DNA of 42,150 nt from contig CANQIJ010000002.1 in NCBI GenBank assembly GCA_947624025.1, positions 1 to 42,150 of the forward strand. Reading direction: 5' to 3'. Within the stretch, counting starts at the first letter, position 1, and each line of letters opens with the position of its first letter. Of the stretch, positions 1 to 8,941 are shown in pieces. This DNA is from an uncultured Lachnospiraceae bacterium (GTDB taxonomy: Bacteria; Bacillota; Clostridia; Lachnospirales; Lachnospiraceae). Position numbers and translations under genes: made by a program. Below the pieces are notes generated by a model. It had not been told where the DNA came from, did not search any database, and saw nothing but the letters and a program-made list of their open reading frames with translations.

Positions 1-60
1 GAAAACATTTTGGATATTGTGTATCATTGACCAGAAATATTTCAAGGAGAGTACCATCGT

Positions 61-1740
61 ATGGAAAAAAGCGGCCGTATTATTTTTTATTGTGACTCTG
101 TGACTCTTAACTGGATCCCGGAACTTTCCCAAAAAATAAACAGCCATTTTCCGCCAAAGGATGGCTACGCGCTTGAAATATCGACGATCGATGATATCAA
201 TACCTTTGAAGACGCCGCTTCCCGGCTTAGCGGATCTGATCTAAAGGGTGTCGCTGCGATAGTGCTCCTGACCGGGTGGAACGATTGTGTCGTTCATCGC
301 AGGAAGTATTCGGATATCGTACGTTACGCGGACCGGATCAGATCACTGGCAGGATCAAACAATATCCGCATCATACTATCGACATTGCCTCCCGCGCGGA
401 AATATGCTTCTCTTATCCGAAAATACAATCACGATCTGTTGGAATATGCCGTGCGTACACAGACACGCGTTGCCGACCTCTATCAGTATCTTCAAAAAGC
501 CGGCATGACTTCCTATGCTTATTCCCGGGATCCTGTTGTCCAAAAAACCGTTGCCGAAGCCGTCTTCCCTGTGCTGACCAGGACCAGTCTGTTGGTCTTA
601 TGGCAATTTAACGGCAGATATGCGCACTGTAACTACAGCTGTCCCTATTGCTATGTTGCCACAAGCGTAAATAAGGGAATTCATTTCCAATACGATATGG
701 ATACATGGGAAAAAGCATTTGATAAGCATTTTCACGACAAGGAAGTGATCTTTTATTTTTCGTACGGTGAACCCATGATGGCAGGAAATATCTTTTACGA
801 CGCTCTGGAAATGATCGGCCGTCATCCCTCCTGGTCCGTCAGAATGACGTCAAATGTCTCTCTTCCTTTGGACAGATTATTGGCGACAAGGCTTGCCGCA
901 GAAGGCCGTTTGAACATCAATGCCTCTTTTCACCCGACGCAGATCTCCCTATCGGATTTTATCAAAAAATGCGATGAGATACGTTCTCACGGCATCGAGC
1001 CTTCCGTGATCTATGTCATGTATCCTGATCAGATCGACGCGCTCGAGGAGTATATGCCGGTTTTCCGGGCGAAGGGCTATGTCGTCCATATACGCGCATT
1101 CCGCGGTTTATACAAGGGACGCAAATATCCCCAGGCGTACTCTCACAGGGAGTGGAAGAAAACCGCCAAATATATGGATCGCGGGAATTTTAAATATCAG
1201 CTTCATGCGGTAAACGGACTCGGCAGAATGTCTATGCTGGGAATGTCTCACATCTTAATAGACAATTATGGAAAGATCGAAATGTGCGACAGCTACGTTG
1301 GCGACCGCCACTATGGCAATATATTTGACAACAGGATCTTTCTTGATGTAAAACCATATCCTTTCCCCGGATTGGTCCCGCTCGCTGCGGTAGATGATAT
1401 CGCCGACTATACGGAGCTTGAATACAGAGAGCTCGAGGGCAATAACGTAAACTGCTATAACGAACAGGGCGGCGTTATCAAAGATGCCGACGGTACGATA
1501 CATTACCCATATGAAAATGTCGATCTGGACAATAAGGCATTGATAACGAAGCTCAGAAAGGTTCCCGCTCCTTTTCAGCCTTCATGGCAGTTTTGGACCA
1601 ATCCCAAATGGCTGGTGCAACATTTTATCTACTCCTTTTTGATCAAAAAGTACGGCAAATATATCTGGGCCTGGTGGAAGGGGAAATGGTCGCTCCTGAA
1701 AAAGGGCAAATTACGTGCCAAGAATTTCTGGCACAGCTAG
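61..1740 (+). CDS. Radical SAM protein with N-terminal SGNH-hydrolase-like domain
   Basis: CNYSCPYC (CX3CX2C) radical SAM motif. N-terminus aligns by eye with SGNH blocks: IIFYCDSVT (block I), LLTGWNDC (block III). AAGGAG-type RBS just upstream. Confidence 0.8.
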   Translation: MEKSGRIIFYCDSVTLNWIPELSQKINSHFPPKDGYALEISTIDDINTFEDAASRLSGSDLKGVAAIVLLTGWNDCVVHRRKYSDIVRYADRIRSLAGSNNIRIILSTLPPARKYASLIRKYNHDLLEYAVRTQTRVADLYQYLQKAGMTSYAYSRDPVVQKTVAEAVFPVLTRTSLLVLWQFNGRYAHCNYSCPYCYVATSVNKGIHFQYDMDTWEKAFDKHFHDKEVIFYFSYGEPMMAGNIFYDALEMIGRHPSWSVRMTSNVSLPLDRLLATRLAAEGRLNINASFHPTQISLSDFIKKCDEIRSHGIEPSVIYVMYPDQIDALEEYMPVFRAKGYVVHIRAFRGLYKGRKYPQAYSHREWKKTAKYMDRGNFKYQLHAVNGLGRMSMLGMSHILIDNYGKIEMCDSYVGDRHYGNIFDNRIFLDVKPYPFPGLVPLAAVDDIADYTELEYRELEGNNVNCYNEQGGVIKDADGTIHYPYENVDLDNKALITKLRKVPAPFQPSWQFWTNPKWLVQHFIYSFLIKKYGKYIWAWWKGKWSLLKKGKLRAKNFWHS

Positions 1741-1793
1741 TTTCGCATACATGATCGGATGACAGGATATCACCCCAAAGGCAGGACCGGACT

Positions 1794-2795
1794 TTGAACA
1801 ATACGTTATATGGCGAACAATTATATCTGGTATCAGACCATTACGGGATCACAACCTTACGGGACGACATTATATGGCTTGACTACTCCTGTTCCGGCAT
1901 AGGCTTAAACTATAGCGGAACCCGGATCACCTTTGAGTTTGTGTCAACGATAGCAAGCGCCGACTATGCATGGATCGAGATCCATTTGTATGCAGACGAT
2001 ATCCTGAAGCGCTCTGTCCATCTGATCGACCGGGAGAAAACGACTGTCTCTCTGGAAACCTCCGGGGTTACCTGGATCGCTGTTTTTAAGCGCACAGAGA
2101 AAAAGTATAATCCCGTCGGCATAAGCTGCATAGAGTATAACGGTCAGCTCCTTCCCTGTCAGCCATCGAACAGAAAGCGGATCCTTTTTATCGGAGACAG
2201 TATTTCCTGCGGATACGGTGTTGAACGCTTTAGTCTTTTGCATAGATTTTCGACTAAATTTGAAAACGGATTAAAGGCCTATCCGTTTCTCTTAAGCCGC
2301 ATGCTAAACTTCGATTATGATATCATCGCCTATTCCGGGATCGGTGTCTGGCGTTCCCACAAAAACTTTACATACGGAGTGATCCTCTCCAAATATAAGG
2401 AGGAAACGGCTCATCTGCCTGTTATGACCCCCCCCCACCTAATTATTGTCAACATAGGAACCAACGATTCCGGCCGCATTCGCACCGCGGAAGATAAATA
2501 TGCATTTGAAAATGCCTATAGGCAGCTTATAAGCTGTCTGCACCGGCAGCACCCCGGGGCCACGATCCTCTGCGCGATCGGACCCATGAAATGTGTGGTA
2601 AAGGATCATATTAAAAAAATCTGTCTGGAATACGCCCGAAACGATGGCCTGGATATTCATTTTGTTAAATTAACGCGAAGATTATGGGACGGGATCGGCA
2701 TCGGAAAGCATCCTACTTCTGTCACACAGCGGGCGAACGCCCGTCAGCTGTATCGGTATTATAAGAAAAACTGTGCCGAAGATGTTGAAGAATAG
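1794..2795 (+). CDS. SGNH/GDSL hydrolase, CE2-like carbohydrate esterase with N-terminal beta-sandwich
   Basis: RILFIGDSISCGYG, IVNIGTNDSG, C-terminal GIGKHPT; TTG start; N-terminal jelly-roll-like region as in CE2 esterases. Confidence 0.75.
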   Translation: MNNTLYGEQLYLVSDHYGITTLRDDIIWLDYSCSGIGLNYSGTRITFEFVSTIASADYAWIEIHLYADDILKRSVHLIDREKTTVSLETSGVTWIAVFKRTEKKYNPVGISCIEYNGQLLPCQPSNRKRILFIGDSISCGYGVERFSLLHRFSTKFENGLKAYPFLLSRMLNFDYDIIAYSGIGVWRSHKNFTYGVILSKYKEETAHLPVMTPPHLIIVNIGTNDSGRIRTAEDKYAFENAYRQLISCLHRQHPGATILCAIGPMKCVVKDHIKKICLEYARNDGLDIHFVKLTRRLWDGIGIGKHPTSVTQRANARQLYRYYKKNCAEDVEE

Positions 2796-2802
2796 ATCAA
2801 AG

Positions 2803-2826
2803 CAGGGCGGTCCACAGACCGCCCTG
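2803..2826. terminator. Perfect 10-bp stem hairpin between convergent genes
   Basis: CAGGGCGGTC-caca-GACCGCCCTG, between stops at 2795 (+) and 2878 (-). Confidence 0.7.
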
Positions 2827-2877
2827 TACCATTTCATTTATCGTCACTGCAAACCTTTATCGAACTCTCAGCCCGCA

Positions 2878-4485
2878 TCACGCCTTATTGCCCAACACCA
2901 GCGTCACCTTTCTGCTCACATAACCGTTGTTAGAAGCTGACATTACTGTCAGTTCTACGCTCTCACCCTTGGCGTGGAATTGCAGCTCCTCCTGCAGATC
3001 GTCCATGGAGTCGATCGACTCGCCGTCAAATTCCGTAATGATATCACCCTTCTGCAGTCCCGCCTCGGCTGCTGCCGTATTGTCATATACCTGATATACG
3101 AACACGCCTTCGGGTATGCCGTACATATCCGATACATCATCGGTAACGTCGATGCCGGATATCCCCAGATAGCCTCTCTCTTCCTCGGCTACTTTATTCT
3201 TGGTCTCTTTGAGCATCAGATCCGCTATGATCGGGCTTGCGGATGAGATCGGGATAGCGTAGCCCATTCCTTCTATCGCGCTGCCGCCGATCTTGTTGGA
3301 ATTGATACCGATCACTTCGCCCTTCATATTCAGAAGCGCGCCGCCGGAGTTGCCCGGGTTGATCGCCGCGTCTGTCTGGATAAAAGTGCCGTCTGAACCG
3401 TCGGAAAGCTCTATGCTTCTGTCAAGCGCACTGATGACGCCTGTTGTAACAGACTGCCCGTAGCCTAACGAGTTGCCGATGGCAATAGCGGGTTCGCCCA
3501 GCTCCAGCGAATCGGAATCGCCCAGGGTCGCAACGGCGATCTGATCCTTCGTGCTTTTATCAATATGATCTAAGGACACCGCGATCACCGCGAGATCCAT
3601 ATCCGCATCGGTTCCTTTGACGGAGGCCTCCACCTCGCTGCCTTCCACGAACTTTACGGTCAGCTTCTCGGCGTCCGCTATCACATGATAGTTGGTCGCG
3701 ATCAGAAGCTCCGTATCGTTTTCTCCCACGATAATACCGGATCCGCTGGCCTCGGCTTCCTGGGCATAGGACTGTCCGAAGAAAGACATCTTTTCGGTAT
3801 AATGATTGTTGATGGATACCATGGCGGGCATCACCTCGTCCACCACTGCCGATACATCAGACACGACGGTGGTCACACTGCCGGTGTTCTGTATCCCGCT
3901 TGCCGTCTTCGAGGCGCCATCCTGATCTGACAGATCTGTCGTTTTATTTTCCAAAACAGATTCCGCACCCTCGATAGCGTCCTCCGCATCCTCGATCAGA
4001 GCTTCCTGCCCGGGCGTGGGCGCCGCATCGGACACCTGCGCCTTATCGTCTTTTCCGAACAGATCGGTTACGGACTGCACCGCATACAGGCCGACACCCG
4101 CAAAGATTCCGAACAGGATACCGAGCGATACACTGACAAGCGCCTTTTTGAAAAAGGGACCGTGTTCCTTCTTCTTTTTCTTCTCTTTTTTATCCATGCT
4201 CCGGTTCATCTGCGAATAATCGTTGGGATAGGTATTGCCATACTGATAATTCGCCGTATGTCCGGTATACATGCCGTTCGCCGTATGTCCGGCATACGAG
4301 CTTCCTGTCTGCCGGCTTGCGTAGGGATCCTCTGCCGTGCGGTTTGCGTAGGGGTTCTGCTCCGTACGCCGCGTATAAGAGCTTCCCGACGTATCGGACG
4401 TGTATGAGCCGGTGCGCTGACCGTTATCGGACTGATTTGTATGATCGTAATTTGAATTGGTGTTTGGATAGTTATTGTCGTACAT
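2878..4485 (-). CDS. htrA: HtrA/DegP-like membrane-anchored serine protease with PDZ domain
   Basis: Triad motifs ATNYHVI, DMDLAVI, NPGNSGGALL; PDZ GYLGISGIDV...AGLQKGDIITEFDG; one TM segment; GGGAGGAG RBS. Confidence 0.95.
   Translation of the reverse strand: MYDNNYPNTNSNYDHTNQSDNGQRTGSYTSDTSGSSYTRRTEQNPYANRTAEDPYASRQTGSSYAGHTANGMYTGHTANYQYGNTYPNDYSQMNRSMDKKEKKKKKEHGPFFKKALVSVSLGILFGIFAGVGLYAVQSVTDLFGKDDKAQVSDAAPTPGQEALIEDAEDAIEGAESVLENKTTDLSDQDGASKTASGIQNTGSVTTVVSDVSAVVDEVMPAMVSINNHYTEKMSFFGQSYAQEAEASGSGIIVGENDTELLIATNYHVIADAEKLTVKFVEGSEVEASVKGTDADMDLAVIAVSLDHIDKSTKDQIAVATLGDSDSLELGEPAIAIGNSLGYGQSVTTGVISALDRSIELSDGSDGTFIQTDAAINPGNSGGALLNMKGEVIGINSNKIGGSAIEGMGYAIPISSASPIIADLMLKETKNKVAEEERGYLGISGIDVTDDVSDMYGIPEGVFVYQVYDNTAAAEAGLQKGDIITEFDGESIDSMDDLQEELQFHAKGESVELTVMSASNNGYVSRKVTLVLGNKA
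4230..4370 (-). repeat. 27-bp tandem repeats coding 9-aa Tyr-containing repeats in the HtrA N-terminal tail
   Basis: ttcgccgtatg at 4250 and 4277 (period 27); protein NPYANRTAE/DPYASRQTG/SSYAGHTAN/GMYTGHTAN. Confidence 0.7.
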
Positions 4486-4550
4486 AATACTTCACTCCTC
4501 CCGGATCTTCTGGTCGGTTTCGTGCCGATCTCTTTTTTGATCTTGAGGCT

Positions 4551-4624
4551 AGTATATTCTTTAATTGTGTATAAATTGTGACGGCTTTTTATTGAAATTG
4601 TGTTTTAAACTTGTAGCTTTTGTG
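4551..4624 (-). promoter_or_regulatory. htrA promoter with direct repeats in 11-bp register
   Basis: AATTGTG at 4563, 4574, 4596 and TTTTGTG at 4618 on + strand; TATACT on the minus strand at 4556-4551, with a 17-bp spacer to the repeat at 4574. Confidence 0.55.
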
Positions 4625-4673
4625 ACCTGGCGCCGCAGCCTCTGTCCGCCGCCGCAGCGTCCTGATATCGAAA

Positions 4674-6500
4674 TCATTCCACCGTAACGGACTTCGCCAG
4701 ATTTCTCGGCTTATCCACATCGCAGCCCTTGCCTACGGCTACATAGTATCCGAACAGCTGCAGCGGTATGATCGCCAGCGAATTGGCAAAATACGGATTC
4801 GTTTCGGGAATGTAGATCACATAATCCGCCGCCTTCTCGATCGCCTTGTTTTCCTCGCAGGTAACGGCCAGCACAAACGCGCCCCGCGCCTTGACCTCCA
4901 CCATATTGCTGATGGTCTTGGCATAGAGCTCCGGCTGCGTGGACACCGCCGCCACGAGCGTTCCTTCCTCGATCAGTGAGATCGTGCCGTGCTTTAATTC
5001 GCCCGCCGCATACGCCTCGGAATGGATATAGGAGATCTCCTTTAATTTGAGAGAGCCTTCTAAGGAGATCGCATAGTCGATGCCCCTTCCTATGAAAAAC
5101 ACATCCTTGGCTCCCACATACCGGTTGGCGAATTTCTGGATCTTCAGCTTATTGTTAAGCAGCATCTCGATCTGATCCGGCAGGCATTTCAGATCGCCGA
5201 GCATGGCCGAAAACGCCTCCGGATCAATCTTCCCGCGCACCTTCCCGATCTTCATGGCAAGAAGATACAGGGCGATCAGCTGTGCGCTGTAGGCTTTGGT
5301 CGTCGCGACGGCGATCTCCGGGCCCGCCCAGGTATACATGACGTTATCCGCTTCTCTCGCAATGGAGCTTCCCACTACATTGACGATACCCAGCACCTTA
5401 AACCCGCGCGCCTTCGACTCCCTGAGCGCCGCGAGCGTATCCGCCGTCTCCCCGGACTGACTGATCACCACCACCATGGAGCCTTCTTCCAGGATCGGAT
5501 CGCGGTATCGGAATTCGGAGGCGAGATCCACCTCCACGGGAATACGCGCAAGACCCTCGATGACATATTTCCCGGTCACCCCCGCATGGTACGCGGAGCC
5601 GCAGGCCACGATATGGATCTTCTTAAGGGCGGCCAGCTCTTCATCCGTCATATGCAGCTCTTCAATGACGATGTCATCGTCCTTGATCCTTGGCATCAGC
5701 GTATCCGTCACGGTCTTGGGCTGTTCGTACATCTCCTTCAGCATAAAATGCTCGTAGCCCGCCTTCTCCGCAGCGTCCGTATCCCATTCGATCGTAACGG
5801 GATCCTTACGGAGCTCTTCCTCATCCACCGTATAGAAATGCATGTGATCCGCCCGCAGGCGCACCACTTCCTGATTGTCCACATAATAGACTTTTCTCGT
5901 ATATTTCAGGATCGCCGGCACATCGGATGCGATAAAGCACCCTTCATCGCTCTGCCCTACGATCAGCGGCGAGTCTTTTCTGGTCGCAAAGATCTGATCC
6001 GGACAGTCCGCGAAGAGGATACCCAGGGCGTAAGAGCCTTCCACGCGGTGGAGCACCTTGGTGACCGCCTCCAGCGGATTCCCCTTGTAATAATAATCCA
6101 GCAGATGCGCCAGCACCTCCGTATCCGTGTCGGATACAAACCGATAGCCCTTATCGGCAAGCATCTGGCGAAGCTGCAGATAATTCTCGATGATACCGTT
6201 ATGTACGACCGTGATCGTCTCATCCGCATTAAAATGAGGATGGGCGTTGGTATCGTTTGGAACGCCGTGAGTCGCCCAGCGGGTATGTCCGATACCGCAG
6301 AAGCCGGGCATCGTCTCGCCTCCGCGCGTGAGATTCTCCAGGACCTTAAGCCTCCCGACGGATTTGGTGATATTGATCTTCTCCCCGTCATAGATCGCCA
6401 TGCCTGCCGAGTCATATCCCCGGTACTCCAGCTTACTGAGCCCGTCGAGAATAATGGGAGCCGCCTGCTTCTTCCCTATATAACCTACAATTCCACACAT
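4674..6500 (-). CDS. glmS: Glutamine--fructose-6-phosphate aminotransferase (isomerizing)
   Basis: MCGIVGYIG N-terminal nucleophile Cys; two SIS domains; terminal DKPRNLAKSVTVE. Confidence 0.98.
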   Translation of the reverse strand: MCGIVGYIGKKQAAPIILDGLSKLEYRGYDSAGMAIYDGEKINITKSVGRLKVLENLTRGGETMPGFCGIGHTRWATHGVPNDTNAHPHFNADETITVVHNGIIENYLQLRQMLADKGYRFVSDTDTEVLAHLLDYYYKGNPLEAVTKVLHRVEGSYALGILFADCPDQIFATRKDSPLIVGQSDEGCFIASDVPAILKYTRKVYYVDNQEVVRLRADHMHFYTVDEEELRKDPVTIEWDTDAAEKAGYEHFMLKEMYEQPKTVTDTLMPRIKDDDIVIEELHMTDEELAALKKIHIVACGSAYHAGVTGKYVIEGLARIPVEVDLASEFRYRDPILEEGSMVVVISQSGETADTLAALRESKARGFKVLGIVNVVGSSIAREADNVMYTWAGPEIAVATTKAYSAQLIALYLLAMKIGKVRGKIDPEAFSAMLGDLKCLPDQIEMLLNNKLKIQKFANRYVGAKDVFFIGRGIDYAISLEGSLKLKEISYIHSEAYAAGELKHGTISLIEEGTLVAAVSTQPELYAKTISNMVEVKARGAFVLAVTCEENKAIEKAADYVIYIPETNPYFANSLAIIPLQLFGYYVAVGKGCDVDKPRNLAKSVTVE

Positions 6501-6532
6501 ACTTTCTTCCTCCCGGCATCAGCCTGCGTCTT

Positions 6533-7459
6533 TTATTTCCAGTAATCTTTGTTGGAAGACATGGCGACGACCATTCTTCCCGGGAACATGCGGTAATGTT
6601 TCCCGAATGTATAGCCTATGTATTTGAACGCGCTCTGAAGGAGCACATAAGGGATCCGGCTCCTCGCATGGGAATTCCACAGGTGGCGCACCGTCTGCTT
6701 TACCAGGCGCATTCCTTCGGACTCAGAGGGATATGCCTGAAATACCTCGGGATGCTGCGCCTGGGATACCCCCAGGTCGAAATTCCTGTGAAACTGCTCT
6801 GCGCAGCTGTAATCATGCGAATGGTACACCTTCGCGTCCGCGGCATAGGCGATGCCGTAACCCTTTTCTATCGCTTTGGCGGCATAGAGCATATCCTCGT
6901 TAAATATTGTATGTTTGACAAAACCGCCCAATACATCAAATATCTTCCTGTTATAAGCCGCGCATACATTGGAGAAGAAAAAAGTCTTAATGCCGAGCTT
7001 CTCCAGATCCGCCGCGGTTTTGACCGCCGACTGATCGGGATAATTAAAGCCGCGCGTATATTTCTCGGCCTCGCTGCTCTCTTCCCCGGCAAGCTGTCTT
7101 GCATAAGATGCCGCCACGTTTTCCGCTTCGAGCGGCTTTAACAGCTCCTTCAGAAGATCGTCGTCCGCCGGAACGGCGTCCTGCGTCATCATGACAAAAT
7201 AATCCGCATCCGAACACTGTACGCCCTTATTGCGTGTTTTTCCGTGGTCAAATTCGCGTTTTGACAGATGTTTTACTACGATATTATGATAATCATTCCT
7301 GTAAGAAGTGCCATAAAACAGGCGGTCAAAATACTTTTGTTCCGTGTTCATGACGATAATGCGGTTTACCGGAACGCTCTGGCGCTCCAGCCGCTCGATC
7401 ATGGTCAGGAATTTCTGATCCGGCTTGTACGCGGGGATTATAATGTCCACCTTTTTCAC
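6533..7459 (-). CDS. GT2 glycosyltransferase (rhamnosyltransferase-like)
   Basis: VDIIIPAYKPD...; TQDAVPADDDLL; GT2 fold signature. Confidence 0.85.
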   Translation of the reverse strand: MKKVDIIIPAYKPDQKFLTMIERLERQSVPVNRIIVMNTEQKYFDRLFYGTSYRNDYHNIVVKHLSKREFDHGKTRNKGVQCSDADYFVMMTQDAVPADDDLLKELLKPLEAENVAASYARQLAGEESSEAEKYTRGFNYPDQSAVKTAADLEKLGIKTFFFSNVCAAYNRKIFDVLGGFVKHTIFNEDMLYAAKAIEKGYGIAYAADAKVYHSHDYSCAEQFHRNFDLGVSQAQHPEVFQAYPSESEGMRLVKQTVRHLWNSHARSRIPYVLLQSAFKYIGYTFGKHYRMFPGRMVVAMSSNKDYWK

Positions 7460-7480
7460 GTTCTGTCCCTCCCCGAAAGA

Positions 7481-7507
7481 AAAGGAGCCAGCAAAACCGG
7501 CTCCTTT
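7481..7507 (-). terminator. Rho-independent terminator-like hairpin after the LCP gene
   Basis: AAAGGAGCC-n9-GGCTCCTTT; on the minus strand followed by a T-rich stretch. Confidence 0.6.
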
Positions 7508-7517
7508 GCTCTGCTTA

Positions 7518-8738
7518 TTATTTTAGATATCCGTTTGTATCGGAATAGATCTGTTCACTGCATGTCTTGACAGTCGCCGACGGCTCATAGTCATAGTCGT
7601 TGAACAGATACTGATGCAGCCATTTGACATTTTCCTCCAGAGAGACCGGAACAACGCAGGATCCCTTGGAACCGATCGTACCCGTCGCGCGGTTTTCTTC
7701 TCTCGGGAAGCCCGCCGTATCGGAAATATAATATTTGCCCACGTCGCCGAGCATCTCTATGATCTCCGACAGATCTAACGATGTGTAAGTCTCTTCAAAT
7801 ACGGAATTGGCTATCTCCGTCAGGCTGGCCACGGAAGCCTTCTTCGCCTGATCCGCCACCGCCTGTATCACCTCACGCTGTCTCTCCGCCCGCCTGAAGT
7901 CGTCGCCGCCGCCATACCGCACACGGCAGTAGCCCGTTGCCTGAAGGCCGTTTAACAGCTGATAGCCTGCGGACGATACCGGTGTATAATCACGGTGCAG
8001 GTTTTCCGCCATACAGATCTGATAGTTGTTCAGATGATTCTTCTCGTTGTCATCCACATCGATATATACGCCGCCGAGCGCATCGATCGTATCCGTCAGT
8101 CCCGCAAAACCGACCGTGACGAAATCAGTGATGTTCATATCCAGATTCATGTTCAGCATATTGATCGCCATTTCGGGACCGCCCTTGGCGTATGCCGCAT
8201 TACATTTATTATAGGAATCGTTGCTCAGGTTCAGGTAAGTATCACGGTATACCGATACCAGCTTGCACTCGCCCGTATCCTGATTGATGGACGCGATCAT
8301 GATCGAGTCGCTCCGCGTGTTCTTCGTCAGTGCGCCGGTAGTGGAATCCACGCCGAACAGGGCGATATTGCGGTAGCCCTTCATCGTTGCTTCCTCCTCC
8401 TGCTGGACAGTGTCGTTGATGATGATATCGTCTTCCTTGATCTCCATCTTGCCGCCCTTGGTTGCCGTCAGGACGCTGTACAGAACCACGACCGCAATGA
8501 CGAGAACGATGATCTCAACGATAAAGATAATGATCCTTCTGCGCTGCTTCCTGGCTTTCTTCTTCCTGCCGGAGCCCTTCTTTCCGCTGCCCGAGCCTTT
8601 GCCGCCCGAGCTCTTTCCCCCTGAGCTTCTGCCTGACTGGCTGCTTTTGCCGGAGGGCTTCCTGCCGCTTTTGCTGCCGGACGAAGATTTTTTTCTCGGG
8701 CGTTCTTCTTCGTATTCATCTTCGATATACTTTGCCAT
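7518..8738 (-). CDS. LytR-CpsA-Psr (LCP) family cell wall polymer ligase with Ser/Gly/Lys-rich cytoplasmic tail
   Basis: ALFGVDST...RSDSIMIASIN...LVSVYRDTYL...CRVRYGGGDDFRRAERQREVI; one TM after a basic tail. Confidence 0.93.
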   Translation of the reverse strand: MAKYIEDEYEEERPRKKSSSGSKSGRKPSGKSSQSGRSSGGKSSGGKGSGSGKKGSGRKKKARKQRRRIIIFIVEIIVLVIAVVVLYSVLTATKGGKMEIKEDDIIINDTVQQEEEATMKGYRNIALFGVDSTTGALTKNTRSDSIMIASINQDTGECKLVSVYRDTYLNLSNDSYNKCNAAYAKGGPEMAINMLNMNLDMNITDFVTVGFAGLTDTIDALGGVYIDVDDNEKNHLNNYQICMAENLHRDYTPVSSAGYQLLNGLQATGYCRVRYGGGDDFRRAERQREVIQAVADQAKKASVASLTEIANSVFEETYTSLDLSEIIEMLGDVGKYYISDTAGFPREENRATGTIGSKGSCVVPVSLEENVKWLHQYLFNDYDYEPSATVKTCSEQIYSDTNGYLK

Positions 8739-8787
8739 ACGTTGTACTCCCTTAATTTCATATGATCATGAAATATTACTGTTCTCT

Positions 8788-8816
8788 ATTGTCTCATATA
8801 TTCACGCAAAAATCAA
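8788..8816 (-). promoter_or_regulatory. Candidate proximal promoter of the LCP gene
   Basis: Minus strand TTGATT-N17-GACAAT. Confidence 0.35.
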
Positions 8817-8839
8817 GCTGTAGCGTAAACCTACTTACG

Positions 8840-8867
8840 ATTATACTACATCTTGATATAATTGCAA
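8840..8867 (-). promoter_or_regulatory. Candidate distal promoter of the LCP gene
   Basis: Minus strand TTGCAA-N16-TATAAT (perfect -10). Confidence 0.5.
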
Positions 8868-8941
8868 CCTGTTCACGGTCTCTTATGACAAATCTTCCCG
8901 CGGGCTTCTTCACGAGATCTTCTTAAAGAAATAGTATCCCG

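Noticed and set aside
5586-6545. 319-aa plus-strand ORF antisense to glmS
   Set aside because: Shadow ORF; low-complexity basic/hydrophobic composition without family motifs, fully opposite a highly conserved gene.
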